52,729 bases of DNA from the NCBI GenBank assembly GCA_036675565.1, contig JAKFER010000154.1, positions 1 through 52,729 on the forward strand, given 5' to 3'. The notes under the pieces are model-generated. The model searched no databases. It had not been told where the DNA came from and saw only the letters and a program-made list of their open reading frames with translations. Made by a program: the position numbers and the translations under genes. This DNA comes from JACCYQ01 sp036675565 (GTDB taxonomy: Bacteria > Bacteroidota > Bacteroidia > Chitinophagales > Chitinophagaceae). Numbering within the stretch: the stretch's first letter is position 1; each line of letters begins with the position of its first letter. Positions 1-7,398 of this stretch are shown one piece after another.

Positions 1-179
1 TAAATTTAAGTGCTTATCCATTTATTAAGGGGTTAATATGGCGGAAGTGATGTTTTTATCATGCTGAATGACATGTTCTAAATAGAGTGTAACACTTTAC
101 ATTTCCGCAAAAAACAAATCAATTATTTGAGTCTTGAGAGCCCTGATCGCTACAGTAGTTTGATACTATTTCTTTGAGT
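1..179. other. Left flank, possible degenerate repeat remnant
   Basis: No gene is visible here. From about 64 to 150 the sequence (ctgaatgaca, then a tctaaat and a ttacattt-like stretch) loosely resembles the right end of element copy 2 and its following spacer (1076-1145). It could be the decayed right end of a fourth element copy. The resemblance is partial and was judged by eye. Confidence 0.35.
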
Positions 180-421
180 CTTGTCATCCCGCAGGTCGCG
201 GCAGAGGAATATATCAGTTTATAGTAATCTTATGCCGCGGGCAAGGGATCTCAGACTGTTTCATTTTTTAGGGATGTATCTATCCTATAAAGGATTTATT
301 TTAATAAGACCCAACTAAAGTTGGAAACACGCTAAGAAAACTAACCTTCTGAGATTCTTCAGTCGCGGCAGAAATTAGCTTTTAATCCCAAAATGTAATG
401 CCGCTTCTTCTGAATGACAAG
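180..421 (+). repeat. Palindromic repeat element, copy 1 (no gene)
   Basis: This 242-bp element starts with CTTGTCAT (180-187) and ends with its reverse complement ATGACAAG (414-421). The left unit (about 180-260) and right unit (about 348-421) are relatives in opposite orientation: both have CTTGTCAT at the outer edge and ATCTCAGA, or its complement, at the inner edge, and each can fold as a GC-rich hairpin. The middle holds a small perfect hairpin (CCAACT, 2 nt, AGTTGG, near 311-324). It matches copy 3 closely over almost its whole length. Copy 2 has the same ends but carries a gene in the middle. Confidence 0.85.
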
Positions 422-479
422 CCTCAACTAAGAAGTATTTTCGCTGCTCCATTGATGTTGCATTTACTCTTTTTTGAGT

Positions 480-1087
480 CTTGTCATCCCGCAGATCCCG
501 GCCTTAGTTTGTATCAGTAATAACAGCTATCCCCCGGGAGCAAGGGATCTCAGACTGTTTCAATTTTTTTGGATTTATCTATCCTGTAAACATTAATAAA
601 TGTTTTAAATTACAAATGCCAAACTATACAACATGTTTGTATATAAGTATCATGAATATTACACCTACATCACATCAAACCCCGAACGATCGGTTCTTTA
701 TACTGGTGTAACCAACAATCTTGACACCAGGTTGATTGAACATTGGTCAAACAGGGGAGAATTAAAAACATTTGCAGGTAGGTATTATTGTTATAACCTG
801 CTTCACTATGAAGTGTTTTCCTACATTAATGATGCTATCAGGAGGGAGAAGGAAATTAAGAGCTTGAACCGGAATAAGAAAGTAGCATTGATTAATTTGC
901 ATAATCCAGAATGGAAATTTCTTAATTTGAATTTTTGTCGACAGTGGCCACCTATAATAGTACCAAACAGGAATCAATAAAAATGAGTAGGAAACACGCT
1001 AATAAAAGTAACCTTCTGAGATTCTTCAGTCGCGGCAGAAATTAGCTTTTAACCCAAAATGCAAATGCCGCTCCTTCTGAATGACAA
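480..1087 (+). mobile_element. Palindromic repeat element, copy 2, carrying GIY-YIG gene
   Basis: This 608-bp element has the same left hairpin unit (480-560) and right hairpin unit (about 1010-1087) as copies 1 and 3. The short middle segment of those copies is replaced by about 400 bp that hold the GIY-YIG gene. Homology with the short copies stops near ctatcct (580-586) and resumes at ggaaacacgct (991-1001). I infer that this is the gene-bearing form of the family, comparable in layout to REP sequences with their RAYT gene, although the protein family is different. Mobility is not shown by the sequence alone. Confidence 0.7.
633..980 (+). CDS. GIY-YIG endonuclease domain protein
   Basis: A 115-residue single-domain protein of the small GIY-YIG family, annotated in many Bacteroidota as putative endonucleases. 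Visible motifs are an N-terminal strand with YTYI (10-13), YTG (23-25) in the YIG position, then Arg33 and His37 in the NNLDTRLIEH segment, and the metal-binding Glu72 in AIRREKEIK. All catalytic positions appear intact, so the gene is probably functional. The family cuts DNA with a divalent metal, but the substrate here is unknown. The gene sits alone between the left and right hairpin units of repeat copy 2, and the flanking copies 1 and 3 lack it. The ATG at 633 is the natural start; an ATG at 614 is out of frame. Confidence 0.88.
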   Translation: MFVYKYHEYYTYITSNPERSVLYTGVTNNLDTRLIEHWSNRGELKTFAGRYYCYNLLHYEVFSYINDAIRREKEIKSLNRNKKVALINLHNPEWKFLNLNFCRQWPPIIVPNRNQ

Positions 1088-1145
1088 ACATCTAAATGTT
1101 GGAATAGTCATTACACTTCGTCAAAACAAACACTCTTTTTTGGGT

Positions 1146-1408
1146 CTTGTCATCCCGCAGGTCCCGGCCTTAGTTAGTATCAGTAATAACAGCTATCCGC
1201 CGGGAGCAAGGGATCTCAGACTGTTTCATTTTTTAGGGATGTATCTATCCTAAAAAGGATTTATTTTACAAAGACCCAACTAGAGTTGGAAACACGCTAA
1301 GAAAACTAACCTTCTGAGATTCTTCAGTCGCGGCAATAACTTTCTATTAAATGAAAAATGTAATGCCGCTCCTTCCCCGACATACATCGGGACAGGCTGA
1401 ATGACAAG
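1146..1408 (+). repeat. Palindromic repeat element, copy 3 (no gene)
   Basis: A 263-bp element with ends CTTGTCAT (1146-1153) and ATGACAAG (1401-1408). It is nearly identical to copy 1 through the centre, including the CCAACT/AGTTGG hairpin (loop AG instead of AA). The left half is closer to copy 2 (cccggccttagtt). The right unit carries an extra stretch of about 22 bp (near 1376-1397) that itself folds as CCCGA, 6 nt, TCGGG. No coding sequence is credible inside it. Confidence 0.85.
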
Positions 1409-1452
1409 ATCTCGATGGTAATCACTCAACCAATTATTTCTTACATTTAAAC

Positions 1453-2565
1453 ATGATCAAAAAAACATGGCTTTGCCTGCTGTTTTTTTCAATACTTATA
1501 GCAGGTACAAAAGAAACACTGGCACAAAATAAATTAGACTCTATACTCCCGGTGCGGGGATTTTCAATAGCAGCGCCTCCTGCCCACTATGTAGATTCAT
1601 TTGTAATGTTTATCGAAAAAGAGCTGGCGCCACGTGAAGTCAATACATTGATATTGCGGGTTGATTATAATTACCAATATACAAGTCATCCAGAATTACG
1701 TGATAGTATCGCCCTGTCAAAAGAGGATGTAAAAAAAATTGTAGCAGTTTGCCGAAACCGTAATATCCGGGTTATTCCACAGATCAATTTACTGGGCCAT
1801 CAGTCATGGGCTACCAAAACGTCTAATCTTTTACTTAAGTATCCAGAGTTTGATGAAACGCCGCAAGTAAAAATGCCTGCAGTTTATAAATGGCCCAATG
1901 CAGATAGTTTGTACTGCAAAAGTTATTGTCCGCTGCATCCAAAAGTACACGGAGTTGTTTTTGCATTGGTTGATGAGATATGCGAAGTGTTTGAAACAGA
2001 TGCCTTTCATGCAGGCATGGACGAAGTATTTTATATCGGCAGTGATCAATGCCCGAGATGTAAAGGAAAAGACAAGGCCAAATTATTTGCTGATGAAGTA
2101 ACCCGTATCCGAAATCATCTTGCAAAATCAAAAAGAGAACTATGGATCTGGGGTGACCGGTTGCTGGATGGTGATGTTACAGGACTCGGCATGTGGGAAG
2201 CCAGTAAGAACAATACACACCAGGCTATTGACATGATACCAAAGGATGTTGTGATTTGCGACTGGCATTATGAAAGAGCAGATAAAACAGCCGTTTATTT
2301 TGCTATGAAAGGTTTTAATGTGGCTACCTGTCCGTGGAGAAATCCTTCATTATCTGTTACGCAATTACATGACATGATCTCATTCCGCAATGAATCAACC
2401 AAAGAAATGAAGCCCCGTTTTATGGGCATGATACAAACTATATGGTCCGGTGCCCCGGGATTTATAAGGGACTTTTATGCAAATACAAAAGATCAGCAGG
2501 GTGGAAATAATACGCCGCATGAATGTTTCAGGCAGTTGTTTGGAGAAATTAAGAAACTGAAATAA
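1453..2565 (+). CDS. GH20-like beta-N-acetylhexosaminidase family protein, secreted
   Basis: A 370-residue protein with a signal peptide (KK, a hydrophobic core, cleavage near LAQ, residues 1-25). The body looks like a TIM barrel of the glycoside hydrolase 20 superfamily: RVIPQINLLGHQSW resembles the second strand of the barrel, and FHAGMDEVFYIG carries the Asp-Glu pair typical of the catalytic loop in this clan. GH20 enzymes remove terminal GlcNAc or GalNAc by substrate-assisted catalysis. The protein is shorter than classical hexosaminidases and lacks an obvious N-terminal accessory domain. The exact substrate is not readable. It is convergent with the next gene (3-bp gap), so the stop codons nearly touch. 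Confidence 0.75.
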   Translation: MIKKTWLCLLFFSILIAGTKETLAQNKLDSILPVRGFSIAAPPAHYVDSFVMFIEKELAPREVNTLILRVDYNYQYTSHPELRDSIALSKEDVKKIVAVCRNRNIRVIPQINLLGHQSWATKTSNLLLKYPEFDETPQVKMPAVYKWPNADSLYCKSYCPLHPKVHGVVFALVDEICEVFETDAFHAGMDEVFYIGSDQCPRCKGKDKAKLFADEVTRIRNHLAKSKRELWIWGDRLLDGDVTGLGMWEASKNNTHQAIDMIPKDVVICDWHYERADKTAVYFAMKGFNVATCPWRNPSLSVTQLHDMISFRNESTKEMKPRFMGMIQTIWSGAPGFIRDFYANTKDQQGGNNTPHECFRQLFGEIKKLK

Positions 2566-2568
2566 TCC

Positions 2569-3240
2569 TTAATCTTTTATTTGATAAATCAATGCACCTT
2601 TCACAATAAGGTATTGCGCTATTGCATATGTAGCCATTACACATAGACTGAGTACCAAATGTTTTACAACAAAAAGATTTACGGCCAGTACTGAATCTGA
2701 AATTACAAACAGCAGGGCACCGGTAATAAAAAAGAATGACGCAGTTTTGTTCAATTGCTGTCTTGTATTAATGGCCATTAACAACATGGCACCTATAGTC
2801 ATACTGTAGAAAATAACTGGTATTTTAAGTTCATTTAGGAAAGGATATAATATCGCCAATAATAAAACCACATAAAGCAATACAGGTATGATAAGCAGCG
2901 GTTTCATTTGAAAAAATCCCTCTCTGTTTTTGACAACATTTTTAAAATAAATAATGTAAAAGACATGCGCAAGCAGGAATGAAAGAAGACCGGGAATGAA
3001 TAAATTCTTTGCCTGCAGCAACAAATCACCACACCAGGAAAGAAAAAGTGCTGCCAGGATAAGATTAAATAATTTACCGTTTTTTCTTTTTGAAGCAACA
3101 TAAAATAAAAGCATCAGCACGGGCATAAGCAGGGGTTTGCTGATCCAACGCATTTCATTCTCCTGTAAAAAAATAAATAAAAGATCTAGCAGGACGAAAC
3201 TTGTGTAAATACCTATGAAAACTTTCGGTGTTTGTTTCAT
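2569..3240 (-). CDS. YhhN family lysoplasmalogenase-like membrane protein
   Basis: A 223-residue integral membrane protein with about eight hydrophobic segments. LSWCGDLLL (about 69-77) and SDSVLA (about 181-186) match the conserved acidic motifs of the YhhN/TMEM86 family. Eukaryotic members and a Legionella member hydrolyse the vinyl-ether bond of lysoplasmalogens; in bacteria without plasmalogens the substrate is uncertain. The length is normal for the family. The gene stands alone and diverges from the amidohydrolase at 3362. Confidence 0.82.
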   Translation of the reverse strand: MKQTPKVFIGIYTSFVLLDLLFIFLQENEMRWISKPLLMPVLMLLFYVASKRKNGKLFNLILAALFLSWCGDLLLQAKNLFIPGLLSFLLAHVFYIIYFKNVVKNREGFFQMKPLLIIPVLLYVVLLLAILYPFLNELKIPVIFYSMTIGAMLLMAINTRQQLNKTASFFFITGALLFVISDSVLAVNLFVVKHLVLSLCVMATYAIAQYLIVKGALIYQIKD

Positions 3241-3361
3241 GCAGTTTGAATTGGTCTGTCAAATTAATACAAAATGATTTAGTTATTTAACTCCGGCAAC
3301 TTAACTTACGAATGTTAACTTTTGATCAAATCCTGGCTGTCTGCCCCTTAAAATATTTTGC

Positions 3362-4228
3362 ATGAAGTCATTCATTTTCCTGATTGCCTTGTTTTGTTTG
3401 TCCTGTTATTCAAAGCCGGTACATAAGCAAAGAATATTTGATGTGCATATTCACGGAACAGCGGATATGTCTGCACAGTTAAAAGAATTGGAGCAAGCCG
3501 GTGTTTATAAAGCGGCTTTCAGTACTTCGTGGGATTTACAACAGCGTTACCGGGATGAATCAAAACCGGAACTTTTGTTTGGGCTGATGTTTCCATGCCC
3601 GAACGGGAAAGTACCTTATAGTTTACAACCTTGTTATCAAGATGGCAAAGACTGGCCTTCACCTGACTGGGTGGAGCAACAAATGAAGGATGGAACAATT
3701 GATTTTATGGGAGAAATCTTAAGCCAGTACTATGGAATTTCATCGTCCGACACTTTACTTTTTCCTTATTATGCATTGGCTGAAAAATACAATATTCCTG
3801 TAGGCATCCATACCGGCGGGGCTGGTCCTGGTCATGGCAGTCCAAATTTTAAAATGGAACTGGGCAATCCATTGCTCTTGCAAAAAATGCTTGCACGGTT
3901 TCCACAAATCCGGGTTTGGATCATGCATGGCGGCGACCAGTATTACCAGGAAACGGTAACAGTTATGCAGAATCACAAATCGGTATATGCAGATATTTCA
4001 GTAATCTCCAACCCGGATATTATGCCGGCAGCGCAATTCGCCAAAATAATGAAAACGTTTATGGAGGCAGGGTTGGAGGACCGCCTGATGTTTGGAACCG
4101 ATAATGGGAATATTGAAAAAGTTATTGCGGGCATCCATGCACTCGATTTTTTATCCAAAGAACAAAAGAATAAAATATTTTACCGCAATGCGGAGCGGTT
4201 TTTTGAGAATAAAGTTGCAGCGAAATAA
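3362..4228 (+). CDS. Amidohydrolase-2 family lipoprotein
   Basis: A 288-residue protein with a lipoprotein signal (MKSFIFLIALFCLSC, lipobox Cys near residue 15). The metal-dependent hydrolase fold is shown by DVHIHG near residue 28, GEIL (about 118), GIHTGG (about 148), IMHGG (about 188) and FGTDNG (about 241), which supply the usual His, Glu, His, His and Asp ligands of the amidohydrolase-2 family. Members act as hydrolases or decarboxylases on small cyclic or aromatic compounds; the substrate cannot be read here. A membrane-anchored, periplasmic location is inferred from the lipobox. The gene is single. Confidence 0.8.
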   Translation: MKSFIFLIALFCLSCYSKPVHKQRIFDVHIHGTADMSAQLKELEQAGVYKAAFSTSWDLQQRYRDESKPELLFGLMFPCPNGKVPYSLQPCYQDGKDWPSPDWVEQQMKDGTIDFMGEILSQYYGISSSDTLLFPYYALAEKYNIPVGIHTGGAGPGHGSPNFKMELGNPLLLQKMLARFPQIRVWIMHGGDQYYQETVTVMQNHKSVYADISVISNPDIMPAAQFAKIMKTFMEAGLEDRLMFGTDNGNIEKVIAGIHALDFLSKEQKNKIFYRNAERFFENKVAAK

Positions 4229-4348
4229 ATTTGACATGGTTCGCAGTGCGTTTTTCGGTTATTCTAAACATACATTAAACTACCGGGGATAGGTAAGTGA
4301 TATTTGCATTCATAGCAATTATTAATCATTAATGTGTGACCAGTAAAA

Positions 4349-5263
4349 TTATTTCTTTAATATCCTTTGCAATTGTCTTGCAGTTTTAAATCCACACCGG
4401 GATGCGATGTACTTAATAGTATTTTCAGGGTTATTCAACATGGTCTTGGCATATTCAATTCGTAATAACGTAAGGTATTCAAGAATGGTTGATCCCGTTT
4501 TTTCTTTAAAAACCCTGCTCAGATTTCTTGCACTCATACCTGCAAGTGAAGCCAAGGTCTCAATATCATTTTCTTTGGATAAATTATCAATAAGATAATC
4601 CTGCACTTCATGTATCTGCGGATTTATATGGTTCCTGTAGTCGAGATAAATGCTTTGCTGGGTATGCTTCCCACTCCTTCGGTGATAAACTACAAGTCCT
4701 CTGGCCACCTTATGCGTAAATAATGGCCCTTTTAAGTCTTCAAGAATGGCTAAGGCCAGGTCAATACCCGCGCTGATGCCTGCACTGGTATATACGTTGT
4801 TACTTTTTACATATAAGATATCTGCAATAACCCTGGCATCCGGAAATTGGTTTTGCAATTCTTTTACACGTCTCCAGTGGGTAGTACATTCCGTATCTTT
4901 TAATAAACCTGCGTGACCCAAAGCAAAGGCCCCGTTGCAAATGGAGCAGACCGTAATCTTTTTGTCAGAACATTCTTTCAGCCATTTAAAAAACCTTCTT
5001 TCTGCTCCGAAAGAAATGCTCCTTACATATTCCGCATCCATACCGGGCACAAAAATAAAATCACCTTCCTTCAATTGGGCATTTGTAAAATCTTCCACCT
5101 TTCCAAAACCCAGTCCGGATGTACTTAAGGGTGCATCATCAAAACTATAAAATTGGATATTGGCTTCAAACCCGTAAAATTTAGCTTCAACAAAAACCTG
5201 CACTGGCCAGGCAAGATCAAGGAGCTCTATATGTGGGGGAATGATAAAGGCTAACGTTTGCAT
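4349..5263 (-). CDS. GlxA-type AraC family transcriptional regulator (DJ-1/PfpI domain)
   Basis: A 304-residue regulator. Residues 1-190 form a DJ-1/PfpI class-I amidotransferase-like domain, with the nucleophile-elbow motif CSICNGAFALG around residues 102-112. The C-terminal 85 residues are an AraC-type double helix-turn-helix (LASLAGMSARNLSRVFKEKT, then IASRCGFKTARQLQRIL). This is the GlxA layout, in which the first domain is thought to sense a ligand and is rarely enzymatic. No clear target gene adjoins it. The upstream small gene at 5372 is on the same strand with a 108-bp gap. Confidence 0.9.
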   Translation of the reverse strand: MQTLAFIIPPHIELLDLAWPVQVFVEAKFYGFEANIQFYSFDDAPLSTSGLGFGKVEDFTNAQLKEGDFIFVPGMDAEYVRSISFGAERRFFKWLKECSDKKITVCSICNGAFALGHAGLLKDTECTTHWRRVKELQNQFPDARVIADILYVKSNNVYTSAGISAGIDLALAILEDLKGPLFTHKVARGLVVYHRRSGKHTQQSIYLDYRNHINPQIHEVQDYLIDNLSKENDIETLASLAGMSARNLSRVFKEKTGSTILEYLTLLRIEYAKTMLNNPENTIKYIASRCGFKTARQLQRILKK

Positions 5264-5371
5264 AATTGAGTTTGTGATTTTAACTGAAGGTACACTGAAC
5301 TGTTTTGGATATAAGGGACAACGATGTGTCAGTTACGGCCATTTTCTCCTATACTGACCGGATAATGATTT

Positions 5372-5611
5372 TTATTTTTTAAATGCCTGGAGTAAAATAG
5401 TTTCCACGGTAGCAGGGAATACATCCTTTTCCAGTTTATCTATTTCTTTTCCAGGTAAATGAATGTTTATCATTTCTATGCGCTGTTTAGTGATTGACCT
5501 GGAAATACCTTCAGCAGAGCTTACATTGGAACGATTCAATTCAAGGAACATAACGAATGGAAACATGGCTATTACACCAAATACCTGTGTGGCAAATACT
5601 AACTTTTTCAT
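5372..5611 (-). CDS. Small hypothetical membrane-anchored or secreted protein
   Basis: A 79-residue reading frame that I do not recognise. It starts MKKLVF and has one hydrophobic stretch (about 4-24), followed by a charged tail (KEIDKLEKDV) and an amphipathic C-terminus ending in KK. It could be a signal-anchored small protein. It lies upstream of the AraC-type gene on the same strand. The start is plausible (A-rich upstream region, no strong Shine-Dalgarno). Nothing overlaps it, and the initial KK plus hydrophobic pattern favours a real gene, but there is no family support. Confidence 0.45.
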   Translation of the reverse strand: MKKLVFATQVFGVIAMFPFVMFLELNRSNVSSAEGISRSITKQRIEMINIHLPGKEIDKLEKDVFPATVETILLQAFKK

Positions 5612-5835
5612 TTTACATTAATTTAATTGTTTTTGTATGAAGCAAAGCTACTTTGGCTTTGAGGGGTGCAACGGACAGGCAGATGTCAAAAGCGGACAAG
5701 TTCAGGACTGCCGGGATCTTGCCATTTTACTTTTCTATAACTGGTTAGTCAAGGGGTTTTCTATATCAATTTTAATGTTGGGGGAGTATTGTATTTTAGT
5801 GTAAGTATAATTTATAGCCACAATAGAAACATGAT

Positions 5836-6420
5836 ATGGAATATTCAGACAGTATAGTTATAGAGACAGAAAGATTATTGATTAAACCTTTATCATACGC
5901 CCAATTACTTCTTTATGTAAAGCTGGATAATTCATTGGAAAAAAGTTTAGGGCTTCAGCCTCATTACAGGTCGCTGCCAGGTGAGCTTAAAGAAGCACTG
6001 GAACAATTAATTTTACCCCAGGTAGAAATGTTGGGAGAAGACATACTTTTTTCCACGCTCTGGACCATCATTGACAAACAAAAAAAATTAATGGTAGGCG
6101 ACCTATGTTTTAAAGGAGAGCCAAATGCGCCTGGGGAAGTAGAAATTGGTTATGGTACATATTCAGCCTTCCAGGGAAAGGGGTTTATGACAGAGGCTAT
6201 AAGCGCAATATCTCATTGGGCTTATAGCCAGGCCGAAGTGCAGACTATTCTTGCAGAAACGCATAAAGAAAACATCTCCTCTCATAAGACTCTTTCCAGG
6301 AATGGTTTTAAGGAATATAAACATGTTGAAAATATGATTTGGTGGCGATTGAATAAAGAGAAAAATGAGGATCAAAAAATATTATCCGCAAACAAAGAAA
6401 ACTTCTCAAAAATAAAATAG
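5836..6420 (+). CDS. GNAT family N-acetyltransferase (RimJ/RimL-like)
   Basis: A 194-residue acetyltransferase of the RimJ/RimL type. The N-terminal IETERLLIKPLS is the usual first strand, VEIGYGTYSAFQGKGFMTEA contains the acetyl-CoA pyrophosphate loop (QGKGF, about 114-118), and ISSHKTLSRNGF is the conserved C-terminal helix and strand. The acceptor (ribosomal protein, antibiotic or metabolite) is not readable. The C-terminal tail of about 20 Lys/Asn-rich residues is extra. It is the first gene of a tight trio with 6422 (1-bp gap) and 6839. Confidence 0.88.
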   Translation: MEYSDSIVIETERLLIKPLSYAQLLLYVKLDNSLEKSLGLQPHYRSLPGELKEALEQLILPQVEMLGEDILFSTLWTIIDKQKKLMVGDLCFKGEPNAPGEVEIGYGTYSAFQGKGFMTEAISAISHWAYSQAEVQTILAETHKENISSHKTLSRNGFKEYKHVENMIWWRLNKEKNEDQKILSANKENFSKIK

Positions 6421-6421
6421 T

Positions 6422-6835
6422 ATGAACACCGAAATTCAATTATATAACGACAGCCAGCAACCCGTTGACAAAGAAATTTGCAACCACCTTGCAGCAATCA
6501 TTGACAACGAACTGGCTGAAGCAGAAAGTAAAATCTGGCACGCCCATCCTGTTTGGTTTTTAGATGGCAACCCCATTGTTGGTTACAGCAAACAGAAAGC
6601 TGGTTGGCGGTTGATGTTTTGGAGTGGAGCAAGTTTTGAAGAAGAAAAATTAAATGTAACTGGCAAAAAATTTAAAGACGCTTCCATTTTCTACACTGCA
6701 GTAGCTCAAATCAATACAAAAGACCTTAAGCGTTGGCTGAAAAAATCAAAAGAAATTCAGTGGGACTATAAAAACATTATAAAAAGAAAAGGTGTTCTGG
6801 AATTGAAATCAGGAACGATTAACGTTAATAAATAA
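6422..6835 (+). CDS. DUF1801 domain protein
   Basis: A 137-residue soluble protein of the DUF1801/YdhG-like family. ESKIWHAHPVWFLDGNPIVGYSKQ and the following WRLMFWSG strand fit the compact fold, and the C-terminus is the usual basic helix (KRWLKKSKEIQWDY). The molecular function is not established. Its start is 1 bp after the stop of the acetyltransferase and its stop is 3 bp before the DUF2200 gene, so the three genes are almost certainly cotranscribed. Confidence 0.8.
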   Translation: MNTEIQLYNDSQQPVDKEICNHLAAIIDNELAEAESKIWHAHPVWFLDGNPIVGYSKQKAGWRLMFWSGASFEEEKLNVTGKKFKDASIFYTAVAQINTKDLKRWLKKSKEIQWDYKNIIKRKGVLELKSGTINVNK

Positions 6836-6838
6836 TCA

Positions 6839-7204
6839 ATGAATACATCCGACACACACAATGAACGTATTGCAAAAATGACTTTTGCCTCAGTATATCC
6901 ACATTATGTTACAAAAGTGGAAAAGAAGGGCAGGACAAAAGAAGAACTGCACGAGGTGACAAAGTGGCTAACGGGTTTCGATGAACGAAAGTTGCAGGAA
7001 CTCATTGAACAAAAAGTAACTTTTGAAACCTTCTTTCAAAAGGCTTCATTAAATCCCAATGCAAGTCTCATCACCGGGATGATTTGTGGTTACCGGGTAG
7101 AAGAAATTGAAAATCCGTTAACGCAAAAAACCAGGTATTTAGACAAGCTGGTTGATGAATTGGCAAAGGGGCGCAAGATGGAAAAGATTTTGCGGGTTGC
7201 ATAG
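6839..7204 (+). CDS. DUF2200 family protein
   Basis: A 121-residue protein. RIAKMTFASVYPHYVTKVEK, EVTKWLTGFDE and ITGMICGYRVEEIENPLTQK match the DUF2200 family very well in both sequence and length. The function is unknown. It is the last gene of the acetyltransferase/DUF1801/DUF2200 operon and is followed by a strong hairpin terminator at 7345-7380. Confidence 0.88.
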   Translation: MNTSDTHNERIAKMTFASVYPHYVTKVEKKGRTKEELHEVTKWLTGFDERKLQELIEQKVTFETFFQKASLNPNASLITGMICGYRVEEIENPLTQKTRYLDKLVDELAKGRKMEKILRVA

Positions 7205-7344
7205 ATAACTTTTGGAACCTGCTCATTTCATTTAGGAACAGGACAACCGGCGGATCAATGAAATAGTAGTTGCGAGGCCAGATTCTGCCTGGTGAATAGT
7301 TGCAGTTGCAGTTTATAATTGCAAAGACTCCCATTCGGATTATT

Positions 7345-7380
7345 AAAAAAATGCCCCGGTTTCCCGGGGCATTTTGTTTT
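7345..7380. terminator. Bidirectional intrinsic terminator
   Basis: Perfect 9-bp stem ATGCCCCGG (7351-7359) and CCGGGGCAT (7364-7372) with a 4-nt loop, an A6 tract on the left and a T-rich tract on the right. It lies between the converging DUF2200 operon and the lipoprotein gene at 7399 and can serve both strands. Confidence 0.92.
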
Positions 7381-7398
7381 ACCAAACCACTTCATTTC

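Noticed and set aside
1059..1253. 64-residue plus-strand reading frame inside the repeat array
   Set aside because: It runs through the right hairpin of copy 2, the spacer and copy 3; its composition follows the repeats and no protein-like pattern is seen.
1..1452. Possible CRISPR array, because of regularly repeated units
   Set aside because: The repeats are 240-600 bp elements with related spacers and no short direct repeats of 25-40 bp; there are no cas genes nearby.
3279..3294. TTAGTT, 4 bp, AACTCC between the yhhN-like and amidohydrolase genes, resembling the blaI operator
   Set aside because: It matches 10 of 12 half-site positions only. Several such matches are expected by chance in AT-rich DNA, and the central bases do not match.
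3345..3361. aaaatattttgc directly before the amidohydrolase ATG as a possible -7 box
   Set aside because: It misses TAnnTTTG by one position and would place the transcript start inside the signal peptide coding region.
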